Shown here: one piece after another, positions 15,660 to 17,684 of the stretch
Numbering within the stretch: the first letter of the stretch is position 1
How the letters are laid out: the number at the start of each line of letters is the position of its first letter
Position numbers and translations under genes: made by a program
Notes under the pieces: generated by a model
What the model was told of the DNA's origin: nothing
Seen by the model: the letters and a program-made list of their open reading frames with translations, nothing else
Database searches by the model: none
From: Clostridia bacterium
Lineage (GTDB): Bacteria; Bacillota; UBA994; PWPR01
Assembly: GCA_003557085.1 (NCBI GenBank)
Contig: PWPR01000213.1
Location: forward strand, 1-17,684
Reading direction: 5' to 3'
DNA: 17,684 nucleotides

Positions 15660-15671
15660 GGTACTTCCCCC

Positions 15672-16271
15672 TTAATGTACAGTAATACTAGATTCTATTC
15701 TATCATAGATAGCAGGACCTATGCCTGATACTTTTAAAATATCTTCCTTAGCCCTAAATACTCCATTTGCGTCTCTATATTTAATTATTTCTTTTGCTTT
15801 TGCTTCACCAATACCATCTAAAATCATCAATTCATTAATTGTAGCTCTGTTTATATTAATTAGATTGCTTTTAGAATCATAAATATCATACTCTTCATCA
15901 ACTGAAGGTATATAAATTACTTCCCCATCATGTAGAAGTCTAACTTGGTTTACAACAGCTCTCTTAGCACTTTCAGTAAATCCACCTGCTTTATTTAATA
16001 AATCTAAGACTCTTACATCTCCGCTAAAACTATAAACCCCTGGCTTAGCAACTTCACCTTCAACTTGTACATATATTAAGCTTGGTTTTTCATTATCATT
16101 TTCCATACCTACCATGTTTTCCTCTAGTTCTAAAACTATCGTTTTTAAATTGTTAACCAAGACTTGATAGCTTCTGACTTCACTAAATAAGTATATGTTT
16201 AGGGTAATACTAATTAAGATAACTAGCCAAACTACTTTTTCATTTAAGTATATGTCTTTATATATTCTCAT
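15672..16271 (-). CDS. comEA: ComEA family DNA-binding competence protein
   Basis: A 199-residue membrane-anchored DNA receptor. One N-terminal membrane segment (KVVWLVILISITLNIYLF, about 12-29) and a short linker lead to an SLBB-type beta-grasp domain (IYVQVEGEVAKPGVY onward). A C-terminal helix-hairpin-helix pair follows, starting ININRATINELMILDGIG and ending with a second hairpin around KVSGIGPAIYDRI, which binds double-stranded DNA without sequence specificity. The frame is open for ten more codons upstream, but ATG 16269-16271 is preferred because AGGTGG lies 6 bases before it. It is the first gene of the comEA-DUF1177-yibE/F-comEC-holA operon. It passes DNA to ComEC; comEB, sometimes found between them, is absent here. 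Confidence 0.93.
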   Translation of the reverse strand: MRIYKDIYLNEKVVWLVILISITLNIYLFSEVRSYQVLVNNLKTIVLELEENMVGMENDNEKPSLIYVQVEGEVAKPGVYSFSGDVRVLDLLNKAGGFTESAKRAVVNQVRLLHDGEVIYIPSVDEEYDIYDSKSNLININRATINELMILDGIGEAKAKEIIKYRDANGVFRAKEDILKVSGIGPAIYDRIESSITVH

Positions 16272-16291
16272 TATCCACCACCTAGGTAAAT

Positions 16292-16320
16292 ATTTTAGCA
16301 TAAGTGTTTTTTACTGACTA
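16292..16320 (-). promoter_or_regulatory. Extended -10 promoter of the comEA-holA operon
   Basis: On the minus strand, TGC-TAAAAT (TAAAAT is the complement of 16292-16297) is an extended -10, with TAGTCA (complement of 16315-16320, 4/6 to TTGACA) 17 bases upstream. The leader before comEA is very short, about 10-15 bases. I see no ComK-type box or other clear competence control site in 16321-16411, which otherwise holds only AT-rich sequence. Confidence 0.55.
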
Positions 16321-16412
16321 CTCGATTTAACCTACAGCTTATGATTTGACTAATTTTTTACAAAGCTAAAAAATCAATATATGGTAATCAATAACTGTCT
16401 ATACTTACTCAC

Positions 16413-16445
16413 AAAAAAATAGCCCTAACATTACGTTAGGACTAT
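16413..16445 (-). terminator. Intrinsic terminator of the glycine reductase operon
   Basis: On the minus strand an 11-bp stem, ATAGTCCTAAC with GTTAGGGCTAT (16435-16445 with 16419-16429, one G-U pair), and a five-base loop are followed by a run of seven T residues at 16413-16419, the first of which lies in the stem. It starts 10 bases after the grdD stop codon. Confidence 0.92.
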
Positions 16446-16455
16446 GCTAATAAAT

Positions 16456-17607
16456 CTATCCAATATATCCAGCTTCTTTTAGAGCTTCTTCAGCTTTATC
16501 TCTATCTTCTGGTGCTACTAAAACTACAGGTCCTGTACATCCCATACCTGTTTCTGCATAAATTCCAGCTTTCCATACTACTTTTGCCGCGTCATCAAGA
16601 TCAAGTATTTCAATTCCAGGGATCTCTTCAGTAACTGACTTCTTAGGAGGAACTGCTACTTCTTCCTCTTCTACAGCCGCTTTCTTGACCTCTACAACTG
16701 AATCAAGTCCTGCCTTTTTGGCAGCTTGGAATTCTGACTTTGCAACCTCACATAAGTTACCTTTAGCTACTTCTGCAGCATAGCTAATTGCTCCTGCCGC
16801 TACTGGAGCACCTGAAGCTCTTGATAAAATCATAATTATTCTCTCATAATCTGATCCTACACCAGGACCATATCCATAACCACTAGCTTCATAACTTCCA
16901 CCGGTTGTATATGATGAAAACATTTTCATCATTACATTTCCTGTTAAAGAATCCATTACCATAATATCAGGCGTAGCTGCTAATAAGTCATTCCCTCGCA
17001 TAACAGCTCCTCCATCAGATCTCATAGACTCTGTGAAGCTAAACTCATAGCCAGCGTCTTTCAATTTAATTAAAGCTCTTTCTACAGCTCTAGCTCCCTC
17101 TACATTAAGTATTCCAACTTTTGGATCCTTAATACCACAAGCTTTAGCTGTTGCAATACCACTCATAGCATTTCTTACCATAGCTTCGACTCTATCTGTT
17201 GCTGAGGTACCTGTTGTATTTGCAATAATAAGATCTTTGCCATTAGCTGGAGCTACAACTTTGCCTACCGTTGACACTCCTATTGGGAAACTATAATGCA
17301 TAGTAACACATGCAGCTATTTCCTTTCTATCAAGTAGCTCTTCCATCATCTTATGTTGCTCTTCTTCAGTGTTTGCTTCATATGTCTTTAGCTCAGTCTC
17401 CAATTTAGGACCAATACATACTACTTCTACATCTGGATTTTGTCTTTGTGCTAACTCAGCACCTCTGAGTAATTCCTTTTCTCCATGCTCTGAGCCCAAA
17501 AGAGTTATTCCGACTTTAATCTTTTCACCAAAACTACCTGTTTCTATTGCATCTGCAACTTCAAACAATACATCTTTGAGAAGCTCTTTGACTGCTTTAT
17601 TAGACAT
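16456..17607 (-). CDS. grdD: Glycine/sarcosine/betaine reductase complex component C subunit alpha
   Basis: A 383-residue GrdD protein with a PlsX-like alpha/beta fold. Component C takes the acetyl group from the carboxymethyl-selenocysteine of component A and releases acetyl phosphate, which yields ATP. In the Eubacterium acidaminophilum enzyme, Cys98 and Cys359 are important and Cys359 carries the acetyl group. Here the corresponding residues appear to be Cys100 (KEIAACVTMHYS) and Cys357 (GMGCTGPVV), so the active site looks intact. A hinge rich in Glu, Lys and Val at about 303-325 separates the main domain from the C-terminal catalytic segment. ATG 17605-17607 follows AGGGGTG. It is the last gene of its operon, 17 bases after the preceding gene. 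The protein is cytoplasmic. Confidence 0.96.
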   Translation of the reverse strand: MSNKAVKELLKDVLFEVADAIETGSFGEKIKVGITLLGSEHGEKELLRGAELAQRQNPDVEVVCIGPKLETELKTYEANTEEEQHKMMEELLDRKEIAACVTMHYSFPIGVSTVGKVVAPANGKDLIIANTTGTSATDRVEAMVRNAMSGIATAKACGIKDPKVGILNVEGARAVERALIKLKDAGYEFSFTESMRSDGGAVMRGNDLLAATPDIMVMDSLTGNVMMKMFSSYTTGGSYEASGYGYGPGVGSDYERIIMILSRASGAPVAAGAISYAAEVAKGNLCEVAKSEFQAAKKAGLDSVVEVKKAAVEEEEVAVPPKKSVTEEIPGIEILDLDDAAKVVWKAGIYAETGMGCTGPVVLVAPEDRDKAEEALKEAGYIG

Positions 17608-17624
17608 TCAAAAACACCCCTGTC

Positions 17625-17684
17625 TTATTCTTTATCTTCAACTAAGCTCTCACCTAGTTTGCGCATAGCTTCTGCTATTAAAGA
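17625..17684 (-). CDS. grdC: C-terminal end of probable GrdC (component C subunit beta), partial
   Basis: A frame open to the window edge encodes the last 19 residues of a protein (SLIAEAMRKLGESLVEDKE) followed by TAA, 17 bases before the grdD start. Its position directly before grdD and its helical, charged tail fit GrdC, the beta subunit of component C, which normally precedes grdD. Only the C terminus is visible, so the identity rests mainly on context. Confidence 0.6.
   Translation of the reverse strand, partial: SLIAEAMRKLGESLVEDKE

Noticed and set aside
15268..15675. Open frame of 135 codons on the plus strand over DUF1177
   Set aside because: Antisense shadow; the minus-strand frame carries the conserved DUF1177 blocks.
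16272..16301. Ten-codon longer N terminus for ComEA
   Set aside because: It would place the AGGTGG ribosome site and part of the promoter inside the coding sequence.

Overview
The window is AT-rich DNA that looks chromosomal and comes from a low-GC, Gram-positive type anaerobe, most likely a member of the Clostridia that ferments amino acids. The main evidence is a glycine reductase complex C gene (grdD, preceded by the last codons of what is probably grdC), a hallmark of Stickland fermentation. The gene order comEA..comEC-holA-rpsT-lepA-hemW is typical of Firmicutes. Shine-Dalgarno sites are strong and several starts are TTG or GTG. I cannot name the species. There are no rRNA or tRNA genes, CRISPR arrays, insertion sequences or phage genes.

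Layout. (1) 1-2428, minus strand: a two-gene ABC exporter (ATPase then ABC-2 permease, overlapping) ending at a strong hairpin. (2) 2483-4215, plus: a monocistronic gamma-glutamyltransferase-like Ntn-hydrolase with clear promoter and terminator. (3) 4264-5360, minus: a VOC/glyoxalase-fold gene and a PAP2 phosphatase, each with its own promoter. The PAP2 terminator hairpin also carries the promoter, ribosome site and start codon of the VOC gene. (4) 5340-8263, minus: lepA-hemW. (5) 8264-8640: a 377-base intergenic region with the lepA promoter, an unexplained pair of hairpins, and a recognisable fluoride (crcB-type) riboswitch with an overlapping terminator, which controls (6) a CPA-family cation/proton antiporter (8641-9837, plus). 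(7) rpsT (plus) with a long leader, ending at a terminator shared with the convergent operon. (8) 10355-16271, minus: comEA - DUF1177 - yibE/F-like - comEC - holA, tightly spaced or overlapping, with an extended -10 promoter before comEA. (9) 16412-17684, minus: the end of the glycine reductase operon.

How the genes work together. Most are housekeeping genes: translation (LepA, S20), replication (HolA), heme trafficking (HemW) and DNA uptake (ComEA, ComEC). GrdD catalyses the last step of acetyl-phosphate formation from glycine. The most informative regulatory element is the fluoride riboswitch. It predicts that the antiporter takes part in fluoride resistance, with fluoride binding preventing premature termination. 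Other points worth a look are a perfect 17-bp inverted repeat inside the start of comEC, two genes of unclear relation to competence (DUF1177, YibE/F) inserted between comEA and comEC, and the merged terminator/promoter/RBS between the PAP2 and VOC genes. I did not find a wholly new multi-gene system.
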